A stretch of 64,000 bases of DNA, from contig UBZP01000017.1 of the NCBI GenBank assembly GCA_900469965.1, positions 310,001-374,000 on the forward strand, in the 5' to 3' direction. The stretch comes from Hyphomicrobiales bacterium (GTDB lineage: Bacteria > Pseudomonadota > Alphaproteobacteria > Rhizobiales > Rhizobiaceae). Below are positions 42,905 through 51,003 of the stretch, piece after piece. The notes beneath the pieces were generated by a model. The model saw only the letters and a program-made list of their open reading frames with translations. It searched no databases and was not told the origin of the DNA. Position 1 is the first letter of the stretch. Each line of letters begins with the position of its first letter. The translations under genes were made by a program, and so were the position numbers.

Positions 42905-45355
42905 TCACTCCGCGGCCTCGCTGAAACCGACCGAGGCCATCGGCCGGAACTCGTGCTTGTCCTTGCCGGAGACGCGCTCCGACCAGGGGTCCACCTGGGC
43001 GAACTTCTGGGAGAAGACGAAGCGCTCGTAGAAGGCCTTGCGCTTCTCGGCATCGCCCATGATCTGGCGGCGGATCTCGTCGAGGCCGATGCGCTTGGCC
43101 CATTTGTAGATGCGCTCCAGGTAGCGGGCCTGCTCGCGGTACATCTGCGTCAGGGCCACGATGTGCTCCAGCGCCTCGTCCTCGGTCTTGACCAGCCCGA
43201 GCACCTCGGTGCCCTTGATGTCGAGGCCGGCCGCCCCGGCGAAGTGGATCTCGAAGCCGGAGTCCACGCAGATCACGCCGATGTCCTTGCAGGTCGCCTC
43301 GGCGCAGTTGCGCGGACATCCGGAGACGGCCATCTTCAGCTTCGCCGGGGTCCACGAGCCCCACATGAACTTCTCGATGCGGATGCCGAGACCGGTGGAA
43401 TCCTGCGTTCCGAAGCGGCACCAGTCGGAGCCGACGCAGGTCTTCACGGTGCGCAGGCCCTTGGCATAGGCTTGGCCGGAAACGAAACCGGCCTTGCCGA
43501 GATCCGCCCAGACCGCCGGCAGGTCCTCCTTCTCGATGCCGAGCAGGTCGATACGCTGACCGCCGGTGACCTTGACCAGCGGCACGTCGTACTTGTCGAC
43601 GACGTCGGCGATGGCGCGCAGTTCCTTCGAATTCGTGACCCCGCCCCAAATGCGCGGAACGACCGAATAGGTGCCGTCCTTCTGGATGTTGGCGTGGACG
43701 CGCTCGTTGATGAAGCGCGACTGGTAGTCGTCGGCATATTCGTCCGGCCAGTCGCAGACGAGGTAGTAGTTCAGCGCCGGACGGCACTTGGCGCAGCCGC
43801 AGGAGGTCTTCCATTCCAGCTCCTGCAGGACGGCCGGAATGCTCTTCAGGCCCTTGGCCTTGATCAGCCGGCGGACGTCGTCATGGCCGAGCTCGGTGCA
43901 GGTGCACATCGGCTGGACGGCGGCGGGGTTGTAGCTGTCGCCGAGCGTCAGCGTCATCAGCTGCTCGACGAGGCCGGTGCAGGAACCGCAGGAGGCCGAC
44001 GCCTTGGTGTGGGCGCGCACGTCGTCCAGCGTCGTCAGGCCCTTGGCGGTGATCGTCGAGGTGATCTTGCCCTTGCAGACGCCGTTGCAGCCACAGATCT
44101 CCGCGTCATCCGGCAAGGCTGCAACGGCCGCCAAAGGGTCCAGCGGCGACCCTCCCTGGTAGGCCTGTCCGAAGATCAGCGTCTCGCGCATCTCGGAGAT
44201 GTCGGTCTGCTTCTTCTTCAGATCGTTGAACCAGGCGCCGTCGGCGGTCTCGCCGTAGAGCACGGTGCCGATGATGCGGTTGTCCTTCAGCACGAGGCGC
44301 TTGTAGACGCCGGCGCTGGCGTCGCGGAGCACGATCTCCTCGCGATCGTCCCCGTCGGCGAAGTCGCCGAGCGAATAGAGGTCGATGCCGGTGACCTTGA
44401 GCTTGGTGGGCGTATCCGAATGGACGAAGGCGGCCGTGCTGTCGCCGGAAAGATGCGAGGCGGCGACCCGCGCCATCTCGTAGAGCGGCGCCACGAGGCC
44501 ATAGACCATGCCGCCGACCTCGGCGCACTCGCCGACCGCAAGGATGCTGCCGTCCGAGGTCTGCATGCCGTGGTCGACGACGATGCCGCGGTTGACGGCG
44601 AGGCCGGCGTCCTTCGCCAGCCCGACATTCGGGCGGATGCCGACGGCCATCACCACCAGCGTCGCCGGAATGATGCGGCCGTCGTCGAGTTCGATGCCCT
44701 CGACCTTGCCGTTGCCGATGATCTGCTTGGTGTTGGCCTTGCAGATGACCTTGATGCCGCGTTCCTCCACCGCCTTCTGCAGCAGGTAGCCGGCGGCGGG
44801 ATCGAGCTGGCGTTCCATCAGCGTCGGCATGACGTGCAGCACGGTGACGTCCATGCCGCGGTTCGCAAGACCCGCGGCGGCCTCGAGGCCGAGCAGGCCG
44901 CCGCCGATGACGACGGCCTTCTCGCGCGACTGGGCGGCGAGCAGCATGGCCTCGACGTCGTCGAGGTCGCGGTAGGTGATGACACCCGGCAGGTCCTTGC
45001 CGGGAACGGGGATGATGAAGGGCACCGAGCCGGTGGCGATGACGAGCTTGTCGTAGCTTTCCGTCACGCCGTGGTCGGAGGTCACCGTCTTGGCGTCGCG
45101 GTCGATCGCGACGATCCGGTGGCCCTTGTAGAGGGTGATGCCGTGTTCGATGTACCAGCCGTCGCCGTGGATGACGATCTGCTCGTAGGTCTTCTCCCCC
45201 GAGAGCACCGGCGAGAGCATGATGCGATCGTAGTTCACGCGCGGCTCGGCGTTGAAGATCGTGACCTGGTACTGGCCGGGCGCCTTCTCGAACAGGTGCT
45301 CCAGCATGCGCCCGGGTGCCATGCCGTTGCCGATGATGACGAGTTTTTCAGCCAT
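42905..45355 (-). CDS. nirB: NADH-dependent nitrite reductase large subunit NirB
   Basis: The 816-residue enzyme reduces nitrite to ammonium using NADH, FAD, Fe-S clusters and siroheme. It has an N-terminal FAD site (VIIGNGMAPGRMLEHL), an NADH site (KAVVIGGGLLGLEAA), BFD-like [2Fe-2S] segments (EICGCNGVCKGKI ... SCGSCTGLV; SCGCAKC) and the siroheme/[4Fe-4S] Cys in KTCVGSDWCRFG and SGCPRNCAEATC (about 635-685). The ATG at 45355 follows nrtD by 4 nt, so the transporter and reductase are co-translated. The length and order are standard. Confidence 0.96.
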   Translation of the reverse strand: MAEKLVIIGNGMAPGRMLEHLFEKAPGQYQVTIFNAEPRVNYDRIMLSPVLSGEKTYEQIVIHGDGWYIEHGITLYKGHRIVAIDRDAKTVTSDHGVTESYDKLVIATGSVPFIIPVPGKDLPGVITYRDLDDVEAMLLAAQSREKAVVIGGGLLGLEAAAGLANRGMDVTVLHVMPTLMERQLDPAAGYLLQKAVEERGIKVICKANTKQIIGNGKVEGIELDDGRIIPATLVVMAVGIRPNVGLAKDAGLAVNRGIVVDHGMQTSDGSILAVGECAEVGGMVYGLVAPLYEMARVAASHLSGDSTAAFVHSDTPTKLKVTGIDLYSLGDFADGDDREEIVLRDASAGVYKRLVLKDNRIIGTVLYGETADGAWFNDLKKKQTDISEMRETLIFGQAYQGGSPLDPLAAVAALPDDAEICGCNGVCKGKITSTITAKGLTTLDDVRAHTKASASCGSCTGLVEQLMTLTLGDSYNPAAVQPMCTCTELGHDDVRRLIKAKGLKSIPAVLQELEWKTSCGCAKCRPALNYYLVCDWPDEYADDYQSRFINERVHANIQKDGTYSVVPRIWGGVTNSKELRAIADVVDKYDVPLVKVTGGQRIDLLGIEKEDLPAVWADLGKAGFVSGQAYAKGLRTVKTCVGSDWCRFGTQDSTGLGIRIEKFMWGSWTPAKLKMAVSGCPRNCAEATCKDIGVICVDSGFEIHFAGAAGLDIKGTEVLGLVKTEDEALEHIVALTQMYREQARYLERIYKWAKRIGLDEIRRQIMGDAEKRKAFYERFVFSQKFAQVDPWSERVSGKDKHEFRPMASVGFSEAAE

Positions 45356-45359
45356 AGTG

Positions 45360-46157
45360 TTACTCCGCGGCTTCGACGAAGCGGTGACGCTCGTAGAGGA
45401 ATTTCAGGACGGCCTCGCGGCACTTCAGGTAGGTGCGGTCGGAGGCGAGCTCGATGCGGTTGCGGGGGCGGTCGATCTGTACCGGAAGCACTTCGCCGAT
45501 CCTGGCCGCCGGCCCGTTCGTCATCATCACGATGCGGTCGGACAGCAGCACCGCCTCGTCCACGTCGTGGGTGATCATCACCATCGTGTTGCCGAGCCGG
45601 GCGTGGATCTCCATGACCGCATCCTGCAGGTGGGCGCGGGTCAAGGCATCGAGCGCGCCGAAGGGCTCGTCGAGCAACAGGATCTTCGGCTCCATCGCCA
45701 GCGCACGGGCGATGCCGACGCGCTGCTTCATGCCGCCGGAGATCTCCGAGGGCCGCTTGTCCTTCGCATGTGCCATCTGCACGAGATCGAGGTTGTGCAT
45801 GACCCAGTCATGGCGCTCGGCCTTGGACTTGGTGCTGCTGAACACCTTGGAGACGGCGAGATTGACGTTCTCGTAGACCGACAGCCAGGGCAGCAGGCTG
45901 TGGTTCTGGAAGACGACGGCGCGTTCCGGCCCGGGGGCGTTGACCTCCCGGTTCTCCAAGAGGACGCCGCCCGAAGACACCGGCGTCAGCCCGGCGATCA
46001 GGTTCAGGAGCGTGGACTTGCCGCAGCCGGAATGGCCGATGATCGAGACGAATTCGCCCTTGGCGATCGAAAGGTTGATGCCTTTCAGAACCTCGGCGCG
46101 CACGCCGCCCCGGTCGAAATGCTTGTCGATATGGTCGAGCTTGAGATAGGCGGTCAT
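45360..46157 (-). CDS. nrtD: nitrate ABC importer ATPase (NrtD-type)
   Basis: The 265-residue ATPase has Walker A IGHSGCGKST (about 40-49), signature ISGGMKQR (about 140), Walker B LLLDEPFGALD and MITHDVDEAVLLSDRI, the form of the nitrate/sulfonate/taurine importer class. It has no fused NrtA-like domain, unlike cyanobacterial NrtC. It ends 4 nt before nirB and follows nrtB by 11 nt. Confidence 0.93.
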   Translation of the reverse strand: MTAYLKLDHIDKHFDRGGVRAEVLKGINLSIAKGEFVSIIGHSGCGKSTLLNLIAGLTPVSSGGVLLENREVNAPGPERAVVFQNHSLLPWLSVYENVNLAVSKVFSSTKSKAERHDWVMHNLDLVQMAHAKDKRPSEISGGMKQRVGIARALAMEPKILLLDEPFGALDALTRAHLQDAVMEIHARLGNTMVMITHDVDEAVLLSDRIVMMTNGPAARIGEVLPVQIDRPRNRIELASDRTYLKCREAVLKFLYERHRFVEAAE

Positions 46158-46168
46158 GTTCGTTCCTC

Positions 46169-47065
46169 TCAATTGGCCGAAGCGCCGCGGGTGATGATGC
46201 GGCCCGCCGCGGCCACGAGCTTGTCGAGGGCGAAGCCGACGACGCCGATGTAGGCGAGGGCGACGATGATGTCGGGCAGGCGCGAGGAGTTCCAGGCATC
46301 CCAGATGAAGAAGCCGATGCCGACGCCGCCGGTCAGCATCTCGGCTGCGACGATCGCAAGCCACGACAGGCCGACGCCGATGCGCAGGCCGGTGAAGATG
46401 TAGGGGGCGGCCGACGGCAGCATGATCTTCCAGAAGAACTCCAGCTGGTTCAGCCGCAGCACCTGGGCGACGTTGCGATAGTCCTGCGGGATGTTGCGCA
46501 CGCCGACGGCGGTATTGATGATGACCGGCCAGATCGAGGTGATGAAGATCACGAAGATCGCCGAGGGGTTCGAGTCCTGGAACGCTGCGAGCGACAGCGG
46601 CAGCCAGGCGAGCGGCGGCACGGTGCGCAGCACCTGGAAGATCGGGTCGAGCCCGCGCATGGCCCAGACGGACTGGCCGATGACGGCGCCGACGACCACG
46701 CCCACGATCGCCGCAAGGCCGAAGCCGTAGGCGACGCGCTGCAGCGAGACGATGACGCGCCAGCCGAGGCCGATGTCCTGGGAACCGTAGTCGAAGAAGG
46801 GGAAGGCGATCAGGTCGTAGCTCTCCTGCCAGACCTGGAGCGGCGACGGCAGCGAGGCGGTGGGCGACGAACAGAGCATCTGCCAGACGGCGAGCAGGAT
46901 GGCGAGCACCACCAGCGGCGGCAGCACGTTGCGGCCGAGCGATGCGGCGATCTTGGCGGCATCGAACTTGGCCGCCGGGCGCTTGGCGAGCGGCAGGATG
47001 GTTGCGGTCTTGGGCGCGGCTGCGGCCGTCGCGATTACGTCTTTTTTCTTGGCCAGGGCGGTCAT
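46169..47065 (-). CDS. nrtB: nitrate ABC importer permease NrtB
   Basis: The 298-residue permease has an N-terminal cytoplasmic tail (about 1-45), about six membrane helices and the coupling loop DYRNVAQVLRLNQLEFFWKIMLPSAAPYIFTGLRIGVGLSW (about 195-235). RTVPPLAWLPLSLAAF is a hallmark of the nitrate/taurine permease class. It lies 57 bp after nrtA and 11 bp before nrtD. It forms the membrane channel for nitrate captured by NrtA. Confidence 0.93.
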   Translation of the reverse strand: MTALAKKKDVIATAAAAPKTATILPLAKRPAAKFDAAKIAASLGRNVLPPLVVLAILLAVWQMLCSSPTASLPSPLQVWQESYDLIAFPFFDYGSQDIGLGWRVIVSLQRVAYGFGLAAIVGVVVGAVIGQSVWAMRGLDPIFQVLRTVPPLAWLPLSLAAFQDSNPSAIFVIFITSIWPVIINTAVGVRNIPQDYRNVAQVLRLNQLEFFWKIMLPSAAPYIFTGLRIGVGLSWLAIVAAEMLTGGVGIGFFIWDAWNSSRLPDIIVALAYIGVVGFALDKLVAAAGRIITRGASAN

Positions 47066-47122
47066 GGAGCGCTCCTCATGGGATCGGGGTGACCGGCGCG
47101 GTTCCCGCGCCGGTGGCGGGGA

Positions 47123-48421
47123 TCAGGACGCTGCCTTGATCGCAAGGCTGTCGAGGTAGGCGGACGGGTTCTCCGGATCGAAGACCTTGCCGTCGAAGAA
47201 GGTCTCCTTGCCGCGCGAGGGCGAGGCGGGGATGTCGGCCGCGGCCACGCCGAGGTCCTTGGCGGCGGCGCGCCAGATGTCCTCGCGGTTGACCTTGTCG
47301 ACCAGCGCCTTGATGTCCGTGTCGGGAGCGAACTTGCCCCAGCGGATGTTCTCGGCGAGGAACCACGTGTCGTGGCTCTTGAAGGGATAGGAGACGCCGC
47401 CCGCCCAGAACTTCATCTGCAGGTCCGTGCCGTTGACGACCCGGCCGTTGCCGTAGTTGATGTCGCCCTTGAGGCGGCCGAGGACGTCCTTCGGCGGCAC
47501 GTTGAACCACTGGCGCTTGCCGAGGATGGTCGACATCTCCTCCTTGTTGTCCATGCTGTCGCACCACTGCTGGGCTTCCATCACCGCCATCAGCAGCGCC
47601 TTGGCGGCATTCGGATTGGCCTCGATCCAGTCGGCGCGCATGCCGAGCGCCTTTTCCGGGTGGCCCTTCCACAGCTCGCCGGTGGTCGCGGCGGTGAAGC
47701 CGATGCCCTGGTTGACGAGCTGCTCGTTCCACGGCTCGCCGACACAGAAGACGTCCATGTTGCCGACCTTCATGTTCGCCACCATCTGCGGCGGCGGCAC
47801 GACGATGGTCGAGACGTCCTTGTCGGGATCGATGCCGCCGGCGGCGAGCCAGTAGCGGATCCAGAGGTCATGGGTGCCGCCGGGGAAGGTCATCGCGGCC
47901 TTGATCTCGCCGCCCTCGGCCTTTTTCTTCTCGAAGGCGGCCTTGAGCTTGGAGGCATCCAGCTGCACGCCCGTCTCGGCATATTCCTTGGCGACGGAGA
48001 TCCCCTGGCTGTCGTAGTTCAGCCGGGCGAGGATCGCCATCGGCACGGGCTGGTTGTTCTGCGTCACCTTGCCGGTGTGCATGAGGTAGGGCATCGGCGT
48101 CAGGATATGGGCGCCGTCGATGCCGTTCGCCGCGCCGCCGAGCACGAGATTGTCGCGGGTGGCGCCCCAGGAGGCCTGCTTCAGGACCTCGACCTCCGGC
48201 ATGCCGTGCTTCTCGAACAGGCCCTTCTCCTTGGCGACGATCAGCGGGGCGGCATCGGTCAGGGCGATGAAGCCGAGCTTGGCACCGGTCACTTCCGGCG
48301 CGGCGGTGGCGGCGAAGGCGCCGGAGGGGAAGGCCGTGCGGACTGCGGTGATCAATGCTGCGGTCGCCGTCGTCTTCAGAATGCTGCGACGGGTGATGCC
48401 GGTCGTGAAAGTCTTCTGCAT
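47123..48421 (-). CDS. nrtA: nitrate-binding protein NrtA (Tat-exported)
   Basis: The 432-residue binding protein has a twin-arginine signal (ITRRSILKTTATAALITAVRTAFPSGAFA, residues 9-37). The CmpA/NrtA-type fold follows, with GAKLGFIALTDAAPLIVAKEKGLF, TFPGGTHDLWIRYWLAAGGIDP and FCVGEPWNEQLVNQGIG. GAGGGAAC precedes the ATG. It is the first structural gene of the nitrate operon, behind a sigma-54 promoter and an ANTAR-type leader (48458-48614). It is visibly related to the sensor NasS, encoded just upstream. Confidence 0.94.
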   Translation of the reverse strand: MQKTFTTGITRRSILKTTATAALITAVRTAFPSGAFAATAAPEVTGAKLGFIALTDAAPLIVAKEKGLFEKHGMPEVEVLKQASWGATRDNLVLGGAANGIDGAHILTPMPYLMHTGKVTQNNQPVPMAILARLNYDSQGISVAKEYAETGVQLDASKLKAAFEKKKAEGGEIKAAMTFPGGTHDLWIRYWLAAGGIDPDKDVSTIVVPPPQMVANMKVGNMDVFCVGEPWNEQLVNQGIGFTAATTGELWKGHPEKALGMRADWIEANPNAAKALLMAVMEAQQWCDSMDNKEEMSTILGKRQWFNVPPKDVLGRLKGDINYGNGRVVNGTDLQMKFWAGGVSYPFKSHDTWFLAENIRWGKFAPDTDIKALVDKVNREDIWRAAAKDLGVAAADIPASPSRGKETFFDGKVFDPENPSAYLDSLAIKAAS

Positions 48422-48457
48422 ACCGAGTTCCCTCTGCTTGTGCCGGAATGGGGGAAT

Positions 48458-48487
48458 AAAAAAACGCCGCTCGGTTAGATGCGTCGT
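48458..48487 (-). terminator. leader terminator upstream of nrtA
   Basis: On the minus strand, ACGACGC pairs with GCGGCGT (one A-G mismatch) around a 10-nt loop and is followed at once by seven T residues. It lies 37 bp before the nrtA start and downstream of the ANTAR-type hairpin. This is the intrinsic terminator that NasT-type antitermination would have to overcome. Confidence 0.65.
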
Positions 48488-48538
48488 CGGGAGGGAGGAT
48501 CCCGGACTGCAAAAACCTTGCGACGTCGATGTCTTTTG

Positions 48539-48588
48539 TGAGCGCCTATCGCGCGCTCATCTCGCACCGATCGCCGTTGACCGGTGCG
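48539..48588 (-). ncRNA. ANTAR-type two-hairpin leader RNA of the nitrate operon
   Basis: Reading the minus strand, 48588-48563 forms a flawless 10-bp stem (CGCACCGGTC / GATCGGTGCG, one G-U) closing the hexaloop AACGGC. Its A at position 1 and G at position 4 match the loop rule for ANTAR targets. Three nt later, 48559-48539 forms a second 7-bp hairpin (TGAGCGC / GCGCTCA), with a 7-nt loop. The gene for NasT, an ANTAR protein, is adjacent. I infer that NasT binds here when released by nitrate-bound NasS and prevents termination at 48458-48487. Confidence 0.7.
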
Positions 48589-48598
48589 ATATTGACCT

Positions 48599-48614
48599 TG
48601 CAATCAGCGTGCCA
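48599..48614 (-). promoter_or_regulatory. sigma-54 promoter of the nitrate operon
   Basis: TGGCACGCTGATTGCA on the minus strand matches the RpoN consensus TGGCACG-N4-TTGC exactly. Its predicted start falls at about 48588-48590, the first base of the ANTAR-type hairpin. Half-sites resembling NtrC boxes (GCAC / GTGC) are scattered between 48670 and 48760, consistent with nitrogen-limitation activation. Confidence 0.82.
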
Positions 48615-48776
48615 GTTTTGAACTGAAGCTGTAATATGCTGAAATAAAAGGGGAAAATTCAGAATCCCGGCAGGTGCCCGTTTTCAGTGCGGTTGCTTCA
48701 TCTGCCGATGTTTTGTGCGAATGCCGTAGGCGAATCCTTCGCACCTGCAAGGGAATTGTGCAGCGCGACGGAAATG

Positions 48777-50057
48777 TCAGGTCTCCCCGGCCTCCCGCGA
48801 CACCGTGCGGGTGCTGCGCACGGCGAAGCCCGCGACATACGCCTCCAGGCGGGCGGCATTGAAGACGTGGCCGTCCATGAAGCGGTCTCCGTCCCTGTCG
48901 CCTTCGACGCGGAAGTCGGCATCCGGCGGTGCGCCGGCGTCGCCGAGCGCGGCCCGGTACAGGTCGGGGCGGTAGGCCGATGCTGCGGCGCGGGCGTTGT
49001 CGGGGGTCAGGTCGGCCTGCCCCCAGCGGACCATCTGGCTGTAGATCCACAGGGCCTGGCTCGGCCGCGGATAGTTGGCGAAGCCGCCGTGGAACAGGAA
49101 GTAGTCGTCGATGACGCGCCGGTGTCCCTTGGCGTCGAGATTGAACTCGCCGGCAAGCACATGGCGGATGATCTGGACCGGGGCGGCGATGTAGCGCGGA
49201 TCGGCGAGCGCATCGGCGAGGGCGTCGTGGTTGTCCACCCGATCGCACCAGCGCGCCGCCTCGTCGAGGGCGACGATCAGCCGGGAGACCGTCTCGGGGT
49301 GGGCCTCCGCCCAGTCCGGCCGCATGCCGACCACCTTCTCCGGCGCGGAGGGCCAGATGTCCTGCTTGGCGGCGACGATGCGCCCGACGCCGCGCTCGGA
49401 GGCCACCATGTTCCACGGCGCGCCGACGCAGAAGCCGTCGATCGCCCCGGCGGCGAGCGCATCGGAGGTCAGCGGCGGCGGCACGACCACGAGCCTCACG
49501 TCGCAATCCGGATCGATGCCCCCGGCCGCGAGCCAGTAGCGGAACTCGTAGTTGTGCGAGGAGAACGGATAGGTCATGGCAAGCGTCGGCAGCGTCTCGC
49601 CGCGGGCCTTCATGTCGGCGATCACCAGCGCCAGCGCGCGCGCATTCTCCAGCGCGCTGGCCGTTTCCGGCAGGCCGGCGGTGGCCATCATCCGTTCGAA
49701 CAGCCGTGTCGAAAGCGTGATCGCGTTGCCGCCGCAGCCGAGCGAAAACGGCGTGATCGTCGGCGAGGGGTTTGAGCCGAGGCCGAGCATGGAGGCCACG
49801 GGCATCGGCGAGAGCATGTGGGCGATGTCGAACTGGCGGAAGGCGAGGCGGTCGCGCACGTTCGCCCAGGAGACGTCCTTGACGAGGTCGAGCTTGATGC
49901 CGTTCCGCTCGGCAAAGCCGAACTCTGCCGCTGCGATCAGGACGGACGCATCCACGAGCGGGATGAACCCGGCCCGCACCACGCGGGCGCCTTCGCCGCC
50001 GATGCGGGGCGGCGCTGCGAGCGCCCCCGTCCTGCTGTCGTTCATCGTCATCACCAT
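48777..50057 (-). CDS. nasS: nitrate/nitrite sensor NasS
   Basis: The 426-residue cytoplasmic relative of NrtA has no signal peptide: it begins with a polar stretch, then RAGFIPLVDASVLIAAAEFGFAERNGIKLDLV. Shared binding-fold segments are MTYPFSSHNYEFRYWLAAGGIDPDCD and FCVGAPWNMVASERGVGR. In known systems NasS holds NasT inactive and releases it on binding nitrate or nitrite. ATG 50057 is chosen because GGAGGAG lies 6 nt upstream; starts overlapping nasT at 50099/50102 are also open. It is co-transcribed with nasT. Confidence 0.92.
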   Translation of the reverse strand: MVMTMNDSRTGALAAPPRIGGEGARVVRAGFIPLVDASVLIAAAEFGFAERNGIKLDLVKDVSWANVRDRLAFRQFDIAHMLSPMPVASMLGLGSNPSPTITPFSLGCGGNAITLSTRLFERMMATAGLPETASALENARALALVIADMKARGETLPTLAMTYPFSSHNYEFRYWLAAGGIDPDCDVRLVVVPPPLTSDALAAGAIDGFCVGAPWNMVASERGVGRIVAAKQDIWPSAPEKVVGMRPDWAEAHPETVSRLIVALDEAARWCDRVDNHDALADALADPRYIAAPVQIIRHVLAGEFNLDAKGHRRVIDDYFLFHGGFANYPRPSQALWIYSQMVRWGQADLTPDNARAAASAYRPDLYRAALGDAGAPPDADFRVEGDRDGDRFMDGHVFNAARLEAYVAGFAVRSTRTVSREAGET

Positions 50058-50098
50058 TCCGGTCTCCTCCGGCGACAGCCCGTGCCCCTCGTCTGCCA

Positions 50099-50719
50099 TC
50101 ACATCAGCAATCCCGCGGCCGTGACCACGCTTTGGGCAATCTCGGCGATCTTCTTCTTCTCGTTCATCGCAGTCTGGCGCAGGAGGGCGAAGGCCTCCTC
50201 CTCGGAGAGGCCGCGCATCTTCATCAGGATGCCCTTGGCGCGGTCGATGACCTTGCGCTCCTCCAGGGCGGATCTGGCCTCGGCGAGCTCGCGCTGCAGC
50301 CGGCTGAAGGCGTTGAAGCGGCTCACCGCCATCTCGAGGATCGGTTTGACGCGCTCCTTCTTCAGGCCGTCGACGACATAGGCGGACACGCCGGCATCGA
50401 CGGCCGCGACGATCGAATCCTCGTCGGACTTGTCGACGAACATCGCGATCGGGCGCTTCACCGCCCGGGAGATCTGGAAGATGCTCTCCAGCATGTCGCG
50501 GTTGGGGTTCTCGATGTCGATGACGATGACGTCCGGGTTGATCTCCATGATCCGGCGCGCAAGCCCGTTCATGTCGTCGATGATGGTGACGTTGTCGTAG
50601 CCCGCCTCGCGCAGGCCCACCTCTATGATCGAGGCGCGGATGCTGTTTTCATCGATGACGAGCACACTCAGGCTCGCCGGGTTCGGGGTACGACTGGCCA
50701 CAGGTCTACCGCCGTTCAT
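50099..50719 (-). CDS. nasT: ANTAR-domain antiterminator NasT
   Basis: The 206-residue protein has a receiver-like domain (about 15-130: SVLVIDENSIRASIIEVGLREAGY, DVIVIDIENPNRDML) and a C-terminal ANTAR RNA-binding domain (about 145-200: LEERKVIDRAKGILMKMRGLSEEEAFALLRQTAMNEKKKIAEIA). It is the RNA-binding partner of NasS. A matching two-hairpin target is present ahead of nrtA. Its stop overlaps an ATG that could start a longer nasS. Confidence 0.93.
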   Translation of the reverse strand: MNGGRPVASRTPNPASLSVLVIDENSIRASIIEVGLREAGYDNVTIIDDMNGLARRIMEINPDVIVIDIENPNRDMLESIFQISRAVKRPIAMFVDKSDEDSIVAAVDAGVSAYVVDGLKKERVKPILEMAVSRFNAFSRLQRELAEARSALEERKVIDRAKGILMKMRGLSEEEAFALLRQTAMNEKKKIAEIAQSVVTAAGLLM

Positions 50720-50939
50720 TCGGGGCGCCGAACCATGCTCGCATCGCAGAGGGGATTTGGAAAGGTGACATGCCCGCCGTGTCGTCCTGTTGCTCCAGGC
50801 GCAATCCGCCCCGGAGCCGTCGCCACTGAATGCGCGATGGCAGCCTTAAAATCAAGCATTTTTTTGGACTGCCTAATTTATGGGCGAAGAGGCGGGATTT
50901 TCATCGTGCGGCGGATTTCGGGCGATGTCCTTACGCAAG

Positions 50940-50967
50940 TTCGGGCGCATCTTGCGATGCGCCCGAA
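50940..50967 (-). terminator. strong hairpin downstream of the 51004 aldehyde dehydrogenase gene
   Basis: A perfect 12-bp stem (TTCGGGCGCATC / GATGCGCCCGAA) with a TTGC loop lies 37 bp past the aldehyde dehydrogenase stop and within the nasT upstream region. There is no T-tract on the minus strand, so it may be a Rho-assisted or 3'-protecting structure that separates the two units. Confidence 0.6.
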
Positions 50968-51003
50968 GCTGTCGCGGCAGGCTGGCCGGTATCGATCGCC
51001 GCC

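Noticed and set aside
42572..45574. 1000-codon open frame on the plus strand
   Set aside because: It is antisense to nirB and nirD, both certain genes. Its product is Ala/Asp/Leu/Val/His-rich in the way high-GC antisense frames are.
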